From the NCBI GenBank assembly GCA_004340125.1, contig SLUK01000002.1:350636-414635 (forward strand): a DNA stretch of 64,000 nt. Reading direction: 5' to 3'. The translations under genes were made by a program, and so were the position numbers. This stretch comes from Harryflintia acetispora (GTDB lineage Bacteria > Bacillota > Clostridia > Oscillospirales > Ruminococcaceae). This document shows positions 8,248 through 17,280 of this stretch, in pieces (the first letter of the stretch is position 1; every line of letters starts with the position of its first letter). The notes below the pieces were generated by a model. It had not been told where the DNA came from. It searched no databases and worked only from the letters and a program-made list of their open reading frames with translations.

Positions 8248-10026
8248 TTGAGCCAAGGCAAAATAGTCAAGGTTTCGGGTCCGCTGATCGTCGCCGAAGG
8301 CATGCGCGATGCGAACATGTTCGACGTCGTGCGCGTCGGCCGCGAAAAGCTGATCGGAGAAATCATTGAAATGCGCGGCGACAAGGCCTCCATCCAGGTC
8401 TATGAGGAGACTTCGGGGATAGGCAAGGGCGACGAGGTGGTCTCCACCGGCGCTCCCCTTTCGGTCGAGCTGGCACCCGGCCTGCTGCAGAATATATTCG
8501 ACGGCATCCAGCGCCCGCTGGAGGTGCTCAAGGCAAAAACCGGTTCCAATATTACCCGCGGTGTGGACGTCACATCGCTGGACCACGAAAAGAAGTGGGA
8601 GTTCGTCCCCACCGCCAAGGTGGGCGACCATCTGGTGGCGGGCGACATCCTGGGCACGGTGCAGGAGACGGTGCTCATCAGCCAGAAGATCATGGTCCCC
8701 TTCGGCGTGGAGGGCGAACTCGTCTCGATTGAAGCGGGCGAGCACACCATCGTCGAGCCGGTCGCAAAAATCAAAAAGGCGGACGGCAGCGAAGTCGAGG
8801 TCCAGATGCTCCAGCGCTGGCCGGTGCGCCGCCAGCGCCCGACCAAGGAGAAGCTCGCGCCCGACGCTCCGATGATTACCGGGCAGCGGGTCATCGACAC
8901 CATCTTCCCCATCGCCCGCGGCGGCACCGCGGCGGTGCCCGGCCCCTTCGGCAGCGGCAAGACGGTGGTGCAGCACCAGCTGGCCAAGTGGTCGGACGTC
9001 GACATCGTGGTCTACATCGGCTGCGGCGAGCGCGGCAACGAAATGACCGACGTGCTGCTCGAGTTCCCCGAGCTCAAGGACCCCAAGAGCGGCCAGTCCC
9101 TGATGTGCCGCACCGTGCTGATCGCCAACACCTCGGACATGCCGGTGGCGGCACGCGAGGCGTCCATCTATACGGGGATCACCATTGCGGAATACTTCCG
9201 CGACATGGGCTACTCGGTGGCCATCATGGCCGACTCGACATCCCGGTGGGCCGAGGCGCTGCGCGAAATGTCCGGGCGGCTCGAGGAGATGCCCGGCGAA
9301 GAGGGCTACCCCGCCTATCTGACCAGCCGCCTGGCGCAGTTCTATGAGCGCGCGGGCAAGGTCGTCTGCCTCGGGCAGGACGACCGCCAGGGGACGCTCA
9401 CCGCCATCGGCGCGGTCTCCCCGGCCGGCGGCGACAACTCCGACCCGGTCGTGCAGGCGACGCTGCGGATCGTCAAGGTGTTCTGGGGGCTCAACTCCGA
9501 CCTTGCGTATAAGCGGCACTTCCCGGCCATCAGCTGGCTGGACAGCTACTCGCTCTACCTCGACGTGGTGGGCGAATGGATGAACAAGAACGTCGACGAG
9601 AGCTGGACAAACTTCCACGAGGAAACCATGAAGCTCTTACAGGAGGAGGCCGAGCTCGAGGAGATCGTCAAGCTGGTCGGATACGATTCCCTCTCCGCCC
9701 CCGACCGCCTGACGCTGGAGGCGTCCCGCTCAATCCGCGAGGACTACCTGCAGCAGAACGCCTTCGACGAGGTGGATACCTACACCTCGCTGCGCAAGGG
9801 CTTCCTGATGTTGAAGCTCGTGCTGCTCTTCTATCAAAAGAGCAAGGAGGCGCTGGAGGGCGGCGCCGGTATCAACGACATCTTCACCATGGAGGTGCGC
9901 GAGCGGATCGCAAGAGCCAAGTACATCCATGAAGGCGAATTCGAGCAATATTACAGCGACACCGTCGCCGAGATGGACAGCTCCTTTGGCGAGCTGATGA
10001 GCAAAGAGGAGGCGAGCGCAGAATGA
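8248..10026 (+). CDS. V/A-type ATPase catalytic subunit A
   Basis: 592 residues. The P-loop GPFGSGKT lies near residues 232-239, followed by the ERGNEMT and SRWAEALRE catalytic blocks; the long nonhomologous insert before the P-loop is present. This is the nucleotide-hydrolysing subunit. I chose the TTG at 8248, giving the family start SQGKIVKVSGP, six bases after AGTAGGTG; the in-frame GTG at 8239 overlaps that ribosome-binding site. The end overlaps subunit B by four bases. Confidence 0.95.
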   Translation: MSQGKIVKVSGPLIVAEGMRDANMFDVVRVGREKLIGEIIEMRGDKASIQVYEETSGIGKGDEVVSTGAPLSVELAPGLLQNIFDGIQRPLEVLKAKTGSNITRGVDVTSLDHEKKWEFVPTAKVGDHLVAGDILGTVQETVLISQKIMVPFGVEGELVSIEAGEHTIVEPVAKIKKADGSEVEVQMLQRWPVRRQRPTKEKLAPDAPMITGQRVIDTIFPIARGGTAAVPGPFGSGKTVVQHQLAKWSDVDIVVYIGCGERGNEMTDVLLEFPELKDPKSGQSLMCRTVLIANTSDMPVAAREASIYTGITIAEYFRDMGYSVAIMADSTSRWAEALREMSGRLEEMPGEEGYPAYLTSRLAQFYERAGKVVCLGQDDRQGTLTAIGAVSPAGGDNSDPVVQATLRIVKVFWGLNSDLAYKRHFPAISWLDSYSLYLDVVGEWMNKNVDESWTNFHEETMKLLQEEAELEEIVKLVGYDSLSAPDRLTLEASRSIREDYLQQNAFDEVDTYTSLRKGFLMLKLVLLFYQKSKEALEGGAGINDIFTMEVRERIARAKYIHEGEFEQYYSDTVAEMDSSFGELMSKEEASAE

Positions 10027-11399
10027 TCAAGGAATACCGCACCATACAGGAAGTCGCCGGCCCCCTTATGCTGGTCAAGGACGTCGAGGACGTCACCTAC
10101 AACGAGCTTGCCGAGATCGAGCTGCCCGGCGGCGAGATCCGCCACTGCAAGGTGCTGGAGGTCAACGGCAACAACTGCCTGGTCCAGCTCTTCGAGTCCT
10201 CGGCGGGAATCAACCTCGAGCACAGCAAAGTGCGCTTCCTCGGGCACAGCATGGAGCTGGCCGTCAGCGAGGATATGCTCGGCCGGGTCTTCTCCGGCAT
10301 GGGCGAGCCGATCGACGGCGGCCCCGAAATCATTCCGGACAAGCGCCTCGACATCAACGGCGTGCCGATGAACCCGGCCGCGCGCGACTACCCGGACGAG
10401 TTCATCCAGACGGGGATCACCGCCATCGACGGGCTCAACACCCTGGTGCGCGGGCAGAAGCTGCCGATCTTCTCCGGCTCCGGATTGCCGCACGCCAAGC
10501 TGGCCGCGCAGATCGCCAGACAAGCCAAGGTGCTCGGCAGCGAGAGCAAGTTCGCCGTCGTCTTCGCCGCCATCGGCATCACCTTCGAGGAGGCGGACTT
10601 CTTTATCTCCGACTTCAAGCGCACCGGGGCGATCGACCGCACCGTGCTGTTCGTAAACCTGGCCAACGACCCGGCCATCGAGCGCATCTCCACCCCGCGT
10701 ATGGCGCTGACCGCCGCGGAGTACCTGGCGTTCGAGAAGGACATGCACGTGCTGGTCATCCTGACCGACATCACCAACTACGCCGAGGCGCTGCGCGAGG
10801 TTTCCGCCGCGCGCAAGGAGGTCCCGGGACGGCGCGGCTACCCCGGCTACCTCTACACCGACCTGGCGTCCATCTATGAGCGCGCCGGGCGCAAGACCGA
10901 CTCGAAGGGGTCGATCACCATGATCCCGATTTTGACCATGCCGGAGGACGACAAGACCCATCCGATCCCCGACCTGACCGGGTACATCACCGAGGGGCAG
11001 ATCATCCTTTCGCGCGAGCTCTACCGCAAGAACGTGCTGCCGCCGATCGACGTGCTCCCCTCCCTGTCCCGACTCAAGGACAAGGGCATCGGCGCCGGAA
11101 AGACCCGTGAGGACCACGCCAACACCATGAACCAGCTCTTCTCGGCCTATGCCCGCGGCAAGGACGCCAAGGAGCTGATGACCATCCTGGGCGAGGCGGC
11201 GCTTTCGGACATCGACAAGCTGTACGCCAAGTTCGCGGACGAGTTTGAAAAGCAGTACGTCTCCCAGGGCTTTAACACCAACCGCGACATCGGCGAGACC
11301 TTGGAAATCGGCTGGAAGCTGCTCTCCATCCTGCCCAGGAGCGAGCTCAAGAGGATCAAACCGGAGTTTATTGAAAAATATCTTCCGAGCGAGAAATAG
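10023..11399 (+). CDS. V/A-type ATPase regulatory subunit B
   Basis: 458 residues of the non-catalytic B subunit, which alternates with A in the hexameric head. It has no true P-loop (SGSGLPHAKLAA at that position) but keeps the GRRGYPGYLYTDLASIYERAGR block that contributes the arginine finger to the A site. Normal length; translationally coupled to subunit A by ATGA. Confidence 0.95.
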   Translation: MIKEYRTIQEVAGPLMLVKDVEDVTYNELAEIELPGGEIRHCKVLEVNGNNCLVQLFESSAGINLEHSKVRFLGHSMELAVSEDMLGRVFSGMGEPIDGGPEIIPDKRLDINGVPMNPAARDYPDEFIQTGITAIDGLNTLVRGQKLPIFSGSGLPHAKLAAQIARQAKVLGSESKFAVVFAAIGITFEEADFFISDFKRTGAIDRTVLFVNLANDPAIERISTPRMALTAAEYLAFEKDMHVLVILTDITNYAEALREVSAARKEVPGRRGYPGYLYTDLASIYERAGRKTDSKGSITMIPILTMPEDDKTHPIPDLTGYITEGQIILSRELYRKNVLPPIDVLPSLSRLKDKGIGAGKTREDHANTMNQLFSAYARGKDAKELMTILGEAALSDIDKLYAKFADEFEKQYVSQGFNTNRDIGETLEIGWKLLSILPRSELKRIKPEFIEKYLPSEK

Positions 11400-11423
11400 C
11401 GGGAAGGGAGGATTGGTCACACA

Positions 11424-12080
11424 ATGGCTACCATGAATGTCAGCCCGACCCGTATGGAGCTTACCCGCCTCAAGAAACGCCTCAAGACCGCCACCCGCGG
11501 ACATAAGCTGCTCAAGGACAAGCGGGACGATTTGATGAAAAAGTTTCTCGAGCTGGTGCGCAAAAACAAGGAATTCCGCGAGATCGTCGAGCAGAAGATC
11601 ATGCGGATGTATTCCGGCTTCGCGGTCGCTTCGGCGGTCATGTCCCCCGAGATGCTCGAGGAGGCGCTCATGCTCCCCAAGGAAAGCGTGGAGCTCAACG
11701 TCGAGACCAGGAACGTGATGAGCGTCAACGTGCCGGTCTTCGAGTTCTCGACCGACGTCGAGAACCTTTCGGACATCTACTCCTACGGCTTCGCCTTCAC
11801 CTCGGGCGAGCTCGACAGCTCGGTGGCGGCGCTGCAGGACGTGCTGCCCTATCTGCTGCAGCTCGCACAGATGGAGAAGAGCGCCCAGCTGCTGGCCGAG
11901 GAGATCGAAAAGACCCGCCGGCGGGTCAACGCCCTGGAGTATGTGCAGATCCCGATGCTGCAGGAGACGATCAAGCACATCTCGATGAAGCTGGACGAAA
12001 ACGAGCGCGGAAACCTTTCGAGACTGATGAAGATCAAGGATATGATGGTCGAACAGTCCCGCCAGGCAATGGAAAACTGA
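11424..12080 (+). CDS. V/A-type ATPase central axle subunit D
   Basis: 218 residues, starting NVSPTRMELTRLKKRL, the conserved opening of the antiparallel coiled-coil axle. The second long helix ends in RRVNALEYVQIPMLQETIKHI, also conserved. It transmits torque between the A3B3 head and the K ring. Last gene of the operon, followed directly by a strong terminator. Confidence 0.93.
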   Translation: MATMNVSPTRMELTRLKKRLKTATRGHKLLKDKRDDLMKKFLELVRKNKEFREIVEQKIMRMYSGFAVASAVMSPEMLEEALMLPKESVELNVETRNVMSVNVPVFEFSTDVENLSDIYSYGFAFTSGELDSSVAALQDVLPYLLQLAQMEKSAQLLAEEIEKTRRRVNALEYVQIPMLQETIKHISMKLDENERGNLSRLMKIKDMMVEQSRQAMEN

Positions 12081-12087
12081 ATTTGTA

Positions 12088-12135
12088 AGAAGCCCCTTCA
12101 CCTTCGTAAAACGCAGGTGAAGGGGCTTCTTTTTG
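12088..12135 (+). terminator. Terminator of the V-ATPase operon
   Basis: A 16-bp stem (12088-12103 with 12115-12130) followed by TTTTTG. Confidence 0.85.
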
Positions 12136-12183
12136 TGTACGGGAGTTTCGGAGTTTTTAAGGTTCCCATCCTTTTTACCCCAA

Positions 12184-12227
12184 TTTTACAAACGTCCCCT
12201 TACTCTTTTACATTGCTGCCTTATACT
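12184..12227 (+). promoter_or_regulatory. Possible Pho-regulated promoter of the pst operon
   Basis: Two TTTTACA copies start at 12184 and 12206, 22 bases (two helical turns) apart, and are followed by a TATACT -10 at 12222-12227 with a poor -35. Direct repeats of this sort next to a weak -35 are typical of PhoP-activated promoters. The PhoP/PhoR pair at the end of the operon is the natural candidate regulator. Confidence 0.4.
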
Positions 12228-12260
12228 GGACCTGCAATGAAAAGAAAGGTGGAAAAACAA

Positions 12261-13226
12261 TTGAAAAAGACGATTTCCGGCTTATTGGCCCTTTCCCTGC
12301 TTTGTTCCATGCTGGCCGCCTGCTCCGGGAGCGGCGAAACCTCCTCCGCTTCCGAGAGCGGCGCGCCCGCGTCCACGGCTCCGGTCTCCAGCGAGACGCC
12401 GAGCGATCCTTCTAGTGAGGAGACCTCCCCTGAGGACGCCGGGGCGATGTCCGGCGCGATCACCGTCATCTCCCGTGAATCCGGTTCCGGCACCCGCGGC
12501 GCTTTCATCGAGCTTTTCGGCGTCGAGGTCAAGGACGACGCGGGCAACAAGAGCGACACCACCACTCCCGAGGCGATCGAGGTCAACTCCACCAACGCGG
12601 TGCTCACCGGAGTCGCGGCGGATAAGAACGCGATCGGCTACGTCTCCCTGGGATCCCTGGGCGACACGGTGAAGGCCCTGGACATCGACGGCGCGAAAGC
12701 CAGCGCCGAGAACGTCGCCTCCGGTACATACAAGGTGGCCAGACCCTTCAACATCGCCACCAAGGGCGAGGCGAGCGGCCTTGCCAAGGATTTCATCGAC
12801 TTTATTCTCAGCGCCGAGGGACAGGCGGTCGTCGAGGAGAGCGGTTACATCAAGGTCGGCGAGCCCGCCCCCTTTGCCGGCAGCAAGCCCGAGGGCAAGC
12901 TGGTCATCGCCGGTTCCTCCTCGGTCACCCCGGTGATGGAAAAGCTCAAGGAGGCATATCTTGCGATCAATTCCGCCGCCACCATCGAGATTCAGCAGAG
13001 CGATTCCACCGCCGGCATGCAGGCGGCTCTGGACGGGACCTGCGACATCGGCATGGCTTCCCGCGAGCTCAAGGACACCGAAACCGCAGAGCTGAGTGGT
13101 ATCCAGATCGCCCTGGACGGCATTGCGGTGGTGGTCAACACCGAGAACCCCCTCACCGCCCTGAGCAGCGAGAATGTCAAGGGAATCTACACCGGCGGGA
13201 TCACCGACTGGTCCGACGTGAAATAG
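12261..13226 (+). CDS. pstS: Phosphate-binding lipoprotein with circularly permuted PstS domain
   Basis: 321 residues: lipoprotein signal ending LAAC, a Ser/Ala/Glu-rich linker, then the PstS fold in swapped order. The second-half motif ISRESGSGTRGAF comes first (near residue 70), and the first-half motifs AGSSSVTPVMEKL (near 215), QSDSTAGMQ and GMASRELKD follow. The protein ends at ITDWSDVK, exactly where ordinary PstS would run into VISR..GSGT. The phosphate-contacting Ser, Thr and Arg positions all appear present. TTG at 12261 lies eight bases after AGAAAGGTGG; an ATG at 12237 overlaps no good site. First gene of the pst operon. Confidence 0.85.
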   Translation: MKKTISGLLALSLLCSMLAACSGSGETSSASESGAPASTAPVSSETPSDPSSEETSPEDAGAMSGAITVISRESGSGTRGAFIELFGVEVKDDAGNKSDTTTPEAIEVNSTNAVLTGVAADKNAIGYVSLGSLGDTVKALDIDGAKASAENVASGTYKVARPFNIATKGEASGLAKDFIDFILSAEGQAVVEESGYIKVGEPAPFAGSKPEGKLVIAGSSSVTPVMEKLKEAYLAINSAATIEIQQSDSTAGMQAALDGTCDIGMASRELKDTETAELSGIQIALDGIAVVVNTENPLTALSSENVKGIYTGGITDWSDVK

Positions 13227-13239
13227 CCCTCCCATAAAC

Positions 13240-13270
13240 GACAATGGGCCGCCTTTGGCGGCTTATTGTC
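13240..13270 (+). promoter_or_regulatory. Intercistronic stem-loop between pstS and pstC
   Basis: GACAAT pairs with ATTGTC around an inner CCGCC/GGCGG stem with loop TTT. It lacks a T-run. Such stems after a binding-protein gene commonly stabilise its transcript or reduce read-through into the permease genes. Confidence 0.5.
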
Positions 13271-13299
13271 CTATCCGGATACAAAAGGAGAAGCTCCTG

Positions 13300-14160
13300 A
13301 TGAAGAAAAAAGTGCTGGAAAAGGGGATGGAAATCCTTTTCCTGATCACCGCCTGCGCCTCGATCGTCGCGGTGCTGCTGATCTGTGTCTTTATGTTCGC
13401 GGGCGGGCTGCCCGCCTTTGGGAAGATCGGGGTCTTAAACTTCCTCGGCGGCGAAAAATGGGCCCCGATGGACGTGCCTCCCTCCTATGGGATCCTGCCG
13501 ATGATCGTCGGCAGCCTCTACGTCACGGCCGGGGCGATTCTCATCGGGGTGCCCATCGGGCTGCTGACCGCCATCTTCATGGCGCGCTTCTGCCCCAGGG
13601 GGCTGTACCGGTTTTTAAAGCCCGCGCTCGAGCTGCTCGCAGGGATTCCCTCCATCGTCTACGGCTTCTTTGGGATGGTGGTGCTCGTCCCCTTCGTGCG
13701 CGGTACCTTCGGCGGGACCGGGAACAGCATACTCACCGCCTCGATCTTACTCGGCATCATGATTCTGCCGACCATCATCGGGATCAGTGAATCCGCATTG
13801 CGCGCGGTGCCCGAGGAGATTTATGAGGGGGCGCTGGCGCTTGGGGCCACCCACGAGCGCAGCGTGGTTTTCACCGTTTTGCCCGCCGCTAAGTCGGGGC
13901 TCCTCGCCGGGGTGATCCTGGGGATCGGCCGGGCAATCGGCGAGACGATGGCGGTCATCCTGGTGGTTGGCAACAACGCGCGCATCCCGGACAGCCTGCT
14001 CAAAGGGGTACGCACCCTGACGGGCAACATCGTGCTCGAAATGGGCTACGCCACCGGCCTGCACCGGGAGGCGCTGATCGCCACCGGCGTGGTGCTCTTC
14101 GTCTTTATCCTGCTGCTCAACCTCTGCTTCTCGGTTTTAAACCGGAAGAAGAAGACTTGA
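13300..14160 (+). CDS. pstC: Phosphate ABC transporter permease PstC
   Basis: 286 residues with six predicted membrane spans and the cytoplasmic coupling motif (EALALGATHERSVVFTVLPAA region) that docks on PstB. ATG at 13300 is nine bases after AAAAGGAG; an in-frame upstream start at 13255 lies inside the stem-loop and has no ribosome-binding site. Gene order pstS-pstC-pstA-pstB-phoU confirms the role in high-affinity phosphate uptake. Confidence 0.93.
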   Translation: MKKKVLEKGMEILFLITACASIVAVLLICVFMFAGGLPAFGKIGVLNFLGGEKWAPMDVPPSYGILPMIVGSLYVTAGAILIGVPIGLLTAIFMARFCPRGLYRFLKPALELLAGIPSIVYGFFGMVVLVPFVRGTFGGTGNSILTASILLGIMILPTIIGISESALRAVPEEIYEGALALGATHERSVVFTVLPAAKSGLLAGVILGIGRAIGETMAVILVVGNNARIPDSLLKGVRTLTGNIVLEMGYATGLHREALIATGVVLFVFILLLNLCFSVLNRKKKT

Positions 14161-14179
14161 GGAAAGGAGTATCCCATCT

Positions 14180-15055
14180 ATGAAAAAAATCATTCCGATC
14201 AACCGCATGACCCTGTGCCAGAGGCTAAGGAACTATCTGCACTCTCCCCTCTCCTTCCTCATATTTCTGCTCGTCACCCTCGCGGCGCTGTTCAGCGTAT
14301 TCATCCTGCTCTTTCTCGTCGTCTATATCCTAATCATGGGCATCCCCCACCTCACGCCCGAGCTCTTCGCCTTCAAATATGATTCCGACAACGTGTCGAT
14401 GTTCCCGGCCATCATCACCACCGTGCAGACGGTGATCCTCTCGCTGCTGATCGCGGCCCCTCTGGGGATCGGCTGCGCCATCTACCTGACCGAGTACGCC
14501 AAGAAAAGCAACCGCCTCGTTCCCATCATCCGCCTCACCGCCGAGACGCTCTCGGGGATCCCCTCGATCGTCTACGGACTCTTCGGCATGCTCTTCTTTG
14601 TCACGGCGCTGCACTGGGGCTTCTCCCTGTTGGCGGGGGTCTGCACCCTGTCCATCATGGTGCTGCCGGTCGTCATGCGCTCGACCGAGGAGGCGCTGCT
14701 CTCGGTGCCCGACGCCTACCGCGAGGCCAGCTTCGGCCTGGGCGCCGGGAGGCTGCACACCATCCTCAAGGTGGTGCTCCCCTCGGCGGTGCCCGGGATC
14801 CTGGCCGGGATGATCCTCGCCATCGGGCGGATCATCGGCGAGACGGCGGCGCTGATCTACACCGCCGGGACGGTGGCGCAGATACCAAAGGACGTCTTTC
14901 AGTCCGGGCGCACCCTTGCCATCCATATGTACGCCCTCTCGAACGAGGGGCTCCATGTGGGCGAAGCCTACGCCACCGCGGTGGTGCTGCTGCTGACGGT
15001 GCTGCTGATCAATACGTTCGCCTCGGTGATCGCGAAAAAGATCGCCAAGGTATAG
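14180..15055 (+). CDS. pstA: Phosphate ABC transporter permease PstA
   Basis: 291 residues, six membrane spans, with the SGIPSIVYGLFG and REASFGLGAGRLHTILKVVLP motifs of PstA. It forms the membrane channel with PstC. GGAAAGGAG precedes the ATG. Ten bases separate it from pstB. Confidence 0.93.
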   Translation: MKKIIPINRMTLCQRLRNYLHSPLSFLIFLLVTLAALFSVFILLFLVVYILIMGIPHLTPELFAFKYDSDNVSMFPAIITTVQTVILSLLIAAPLGIGCAIYLTEYAKKSNRLVPIIRLTAETLSGIPSIVYGLFGMLFFVTALHWGFSLLAGVCTLSIMVLPVVMRSTEEALLSVPDAYREASFGLGAGRLHTILKVVLPSAVPGILAGMILAIGRIIGETAALIYTAGTVAQIPKDVFQSGRTLAIHMYALSNEGLHVGEAYATAVVLLLTVLLINTFASVIAKKIAKV

Positions 15056-15065
15056 GAGAAGCGAT

Positions 15066-15815
15066 ATGAAAAAGTTTTCGATCGAGAATCTCGACCTCTA
15101 CTACGGAGCCTTCCACGCGCTCAAAAATGTGAACCTCGACATCGACGAGACCTGCATCACCGCCTTCATCGGCCCCTCGGGCTGCGGGAAGAGCACCCTG
15201 CTCAAAACCCTCAACCGGATGAACGATTTGGTCGAAGGATGCAAAATTACCGGTAGGGTGTTGTTGGATGGGGAGGATATATATTATAATTATGATGTCA
15301 ACCTTCTGCGCAAGAACGTCGGTATGGTCTTCCAGAAGCCGAACCCCTTCCCGATGAGCGTCTATGACAACATCGCCTACGGCCCGCGCACCCACGGCAT
15401 CCATTCCAAGGCGAAGCTCGACGAGATCGTCGAGCGCTCGCTGCGCCAGGCGGCGATCTTCGACGAGGTCAAGGACCGGCTCAAAAAGAGCGCGCTCGGC
15501 CTTTCGGGCGGGCAGCAGCAGCGGCTTTGTATCGCCAGGGCCCTGGCGGTCTCCCCCCAGGTGCTGCTGATGGACGAGCCCACCTCGGCGCTGGACCCGA
15601 TCTCGACCTCCAAGATCGAGGACCTGGTCCAGGAGCTCAAAAAGTACTACACCATCGTAATCGTCACCCACAACATGCAGCAGGCCACGCGCATCTCGGA
15701 CAAAACCGCCTTCTTCCTGCTGGGCGAGGTGGTAGAGTATGACAGCACCGAAAACCTCTTCTCGATGCCCCAAGACAAGCGCACCGAGGACTACATCACC
15801 GGCAGGTTCGGATAG
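15066..15815 (+). CDS. pstB: Phosphate ABC transporter ATPase PstB
   Basis: 249 residues with Walker A GPSGCGKST (near 37-45), the PstB-specific Q-loop VFQKPNPFPMS, signature LSGGQQQR and Walker B LLMDEPTSALDP. Typical length. A short AT-rich codon patch near 15275-15300 lies in an ordinary part of the protein and does not disrupt it. Confidence 0.95.
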   Translation: MKKFSIENLDLYYGAFHALKNVNLDIDETCITAFIGPSGCGKSTLLKTLNRMNDLVEGCKITGRVLLDGEDIYYNYDVNLLRKNVGMVFQKPNPFPMSVYDNIAYGPRTHGIHSKAKLDEIVERSLRQAAIFDEVKDRLKKSALGLSGGQQQRLCIARALAVSPQVLLMDEPTSALDPISTSKIEDLVQELKKYYTIVIVTHNMQQATRISDKTAFFLLGEVVEYDSTENLFSMPQDKRTEDYITGRFG

Positions 15816-15829
15816 AAGGAGGAACAGAT

Positions 15830-16486
15830 ATGCGCAACCGGTTTGACCACGAGCTTGATTTGCTCGGCAATGAAATGATCGAAATGGGCGCCCTGATCGA
15901 GACCGCCATCGGCGACGCCGTAAGGGCCCTCTGCCAACAGGACGCCGCCCTGGCGCAGCGCGCCATCGAATTTGACGCACAGATCGACGAGAAGGAACGG
16001 GACATCGAGAGGCGCTGCCTTCGCCTGCTGCTTTCCCAGCAGCCAGTGGCGAACGACCTGCGCATGATCTCCTCCGCGCTCAAGATGATCACCGACATGG
16101 AGCGGATCGGGGATCACGCGGCGGACATCAGCGAGCTGACCATGCGCCTGCTCGGGCAGGACTACACCCCGGCGCTGCGGCATATCCCCCAGATGGCCGA
16201 GGCCACCATCAAGATGGTCAAGGAGAGCGTGGACGCCTATGTGCAGAAGAACCAGCAGCTCGCCGAGGCGGTGATCGCCTACGACGACGTGGTGGACGAC
16301 CTCTTCGACAGGGTAAAATTTGAGCTGATCGACACCCTGCGCCAGAACACCGGCGACGGCGAGCTTTCGATCGACCTGTTGCTGGTGGCCAAATATTTCG
16401 AGCGGATCGGCGACCACGCGGTGAACATCGCCGAATGGGTCATCTTTTCGATCACCGGGCTGCACAAGGACCGGCGGATCATCTAG
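15830..16486 (+). CDS. phoU: Phosphate uptake regulator PhoU
   Basis: 218 residues forming two three-helix PhoU repeats, each with the metal-cluster motif (MERIGDHAADI near residue 90 and FERIGDHAVNIAEW near the C-terminus). PhoU connects the Pst transporter with the PhoR kinase and limits uptake when phosphate is abundant. GAAGGAGG precedes the start. Confidence 0.94.
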   Translation: MRNRFDHELDLLGNEMIEMGALIETAIGDAVRALCQQDAALAQRAIEFDAQIDEKERDIERRCLRLLLSQQPVANDLRMISSALKMITDMERIGDHAADISELTMRLLGQDYTPALRHIPQMAEATIKMVKESVDAYVQKNQQLAEAVIAYDDVVDDLFDRVKFELIDTLRQNTGDGELSIDLLLVAKYFERIGDHAVNIAEWVIFSITGLHKDRRII

Positions 16487-16542
16487 ACTATATCGGGCCG
16501 CTCCCCGCCGGGGCGCGGTCTATTGGAAAGGCGAGAGACAGT

Positions 16543-17220
16543 ATGGCGAAGATTTTTTGTGTGGAGGACGACGAGAGCATTCGCGAGCTGATCCTCTATG
16601 CCCTGCACAGCGGCGGCTTCGAGTCCGAAGGATTCGAGAGCGGCAGGCAGCTTTTCTCCTCCCTCGCAAAGGAGACTCCCGCGCTCATCCTGCTGGACAT
16701 CATGCTGCCGGAGGAGGACGGGACCGAAATTCTGGGGCGGCTGAAAGCCACGGCCAAGACCAGCGGCATCCCGGTCATCATGCTCACCGCCAAGACCTCG
16801 GAATACGACAAGGTCAAGGGGCTGGACGCCGGGGCGGACGACTATGTCACCAAGCCCTTCGGGGTGATGGAGCTCCTTTCGCGCATCCGCGCGGTGCTGC
16901 GCCGCTGCGGCGGCGGGCGGGAGAAGGTCGTCTCCTGCCGGGAGGTCACCGTCGACTATGAGAGGCGCACCGTCACGGTGGGCGAGAACGGCTGCGAGCT
17001 GACCTATAAGGAGTTCGAGCTCCTGTATTACATGATCTGTAACCGCGGCGTGGTCCTCTCGCGCGACAAGATCATGGATGCAGTCTGGGGATTCGATTTC
17101 GAGGGCGAGAGCCGCACGGTGGATATGCACATCAAGACCCTGCGCCAAAAGCTGGAGCGCGCGGGCGCGCACGACCTGATCAAAACGGTGCGCAGCGTCG
17201 GCTACAAAATCGAGGGCTGA
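16543..17220 (+). CDS. OmpR/PhoB-type response regulator, probable PhoP
   Basis: 225 residues: receiver domain with D52 in LLDIMLPEEDG, the KPFG lysine segment, and a winged-helix C-terminal domain with the usual VWGFDFEGESRTVDMHI block. The start at 16543 follows GGAAAGGCGAG. Position after phoU and before a histidine kinase indicates phosphate control of the operon, although the sequence alone cannot separate it from other OmpR-type regulators. Confidence 0.88.
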   Translation: MAKIFCVEDDESIRELILYALHSGGFESEGFESGRQLFSSLAKETPALILLDIMLPEEDGTEILGRLKATAKTSGIPVIMLTAKTSEYDKVKGLDAGADDYVTKPFGVMELLSRIRAVLRRCGGGREKVVSCREVTVDYERRTVTVGENGCELTYKEFELLYYMICNRGVVLSRDKIMDAVWGFDFEGESRTVDMHIKTLRQKLERAGAHDLIKTVRSVGYKIEG

Positions 17221-17253
17221 CTGCTCCTTTGCGGCCCCATGCCGCCGGAGCAG
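17221..17253 (+). promoter_or_regulatory. Intercistronic stem-loop between regulator and kinase genes
   Basis: CTGCTCC pairs with GGAGCAG around an inner GCGGC/GCCGC stem. No T-run follows, so it is more likely a processing or attenuation element than a full terminator. Confidence 0.4.
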
Positions 17254-17280
17254 CCTTCCCGAGAAAGGAACCATCATACT

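Noticed and set aside
9951..12101. 716-codon minus-strand frame antisense to subunits A, B and D
   Set aside because: Same shadow effect; the plus strand encodes clear V-ATPase proteins.
15270..15300. AT-rich patch inside pstB as a possible insertion
   Set aside because: The frame is intact and the encoded residues align with the normal loop after the Walker A region of PstB.
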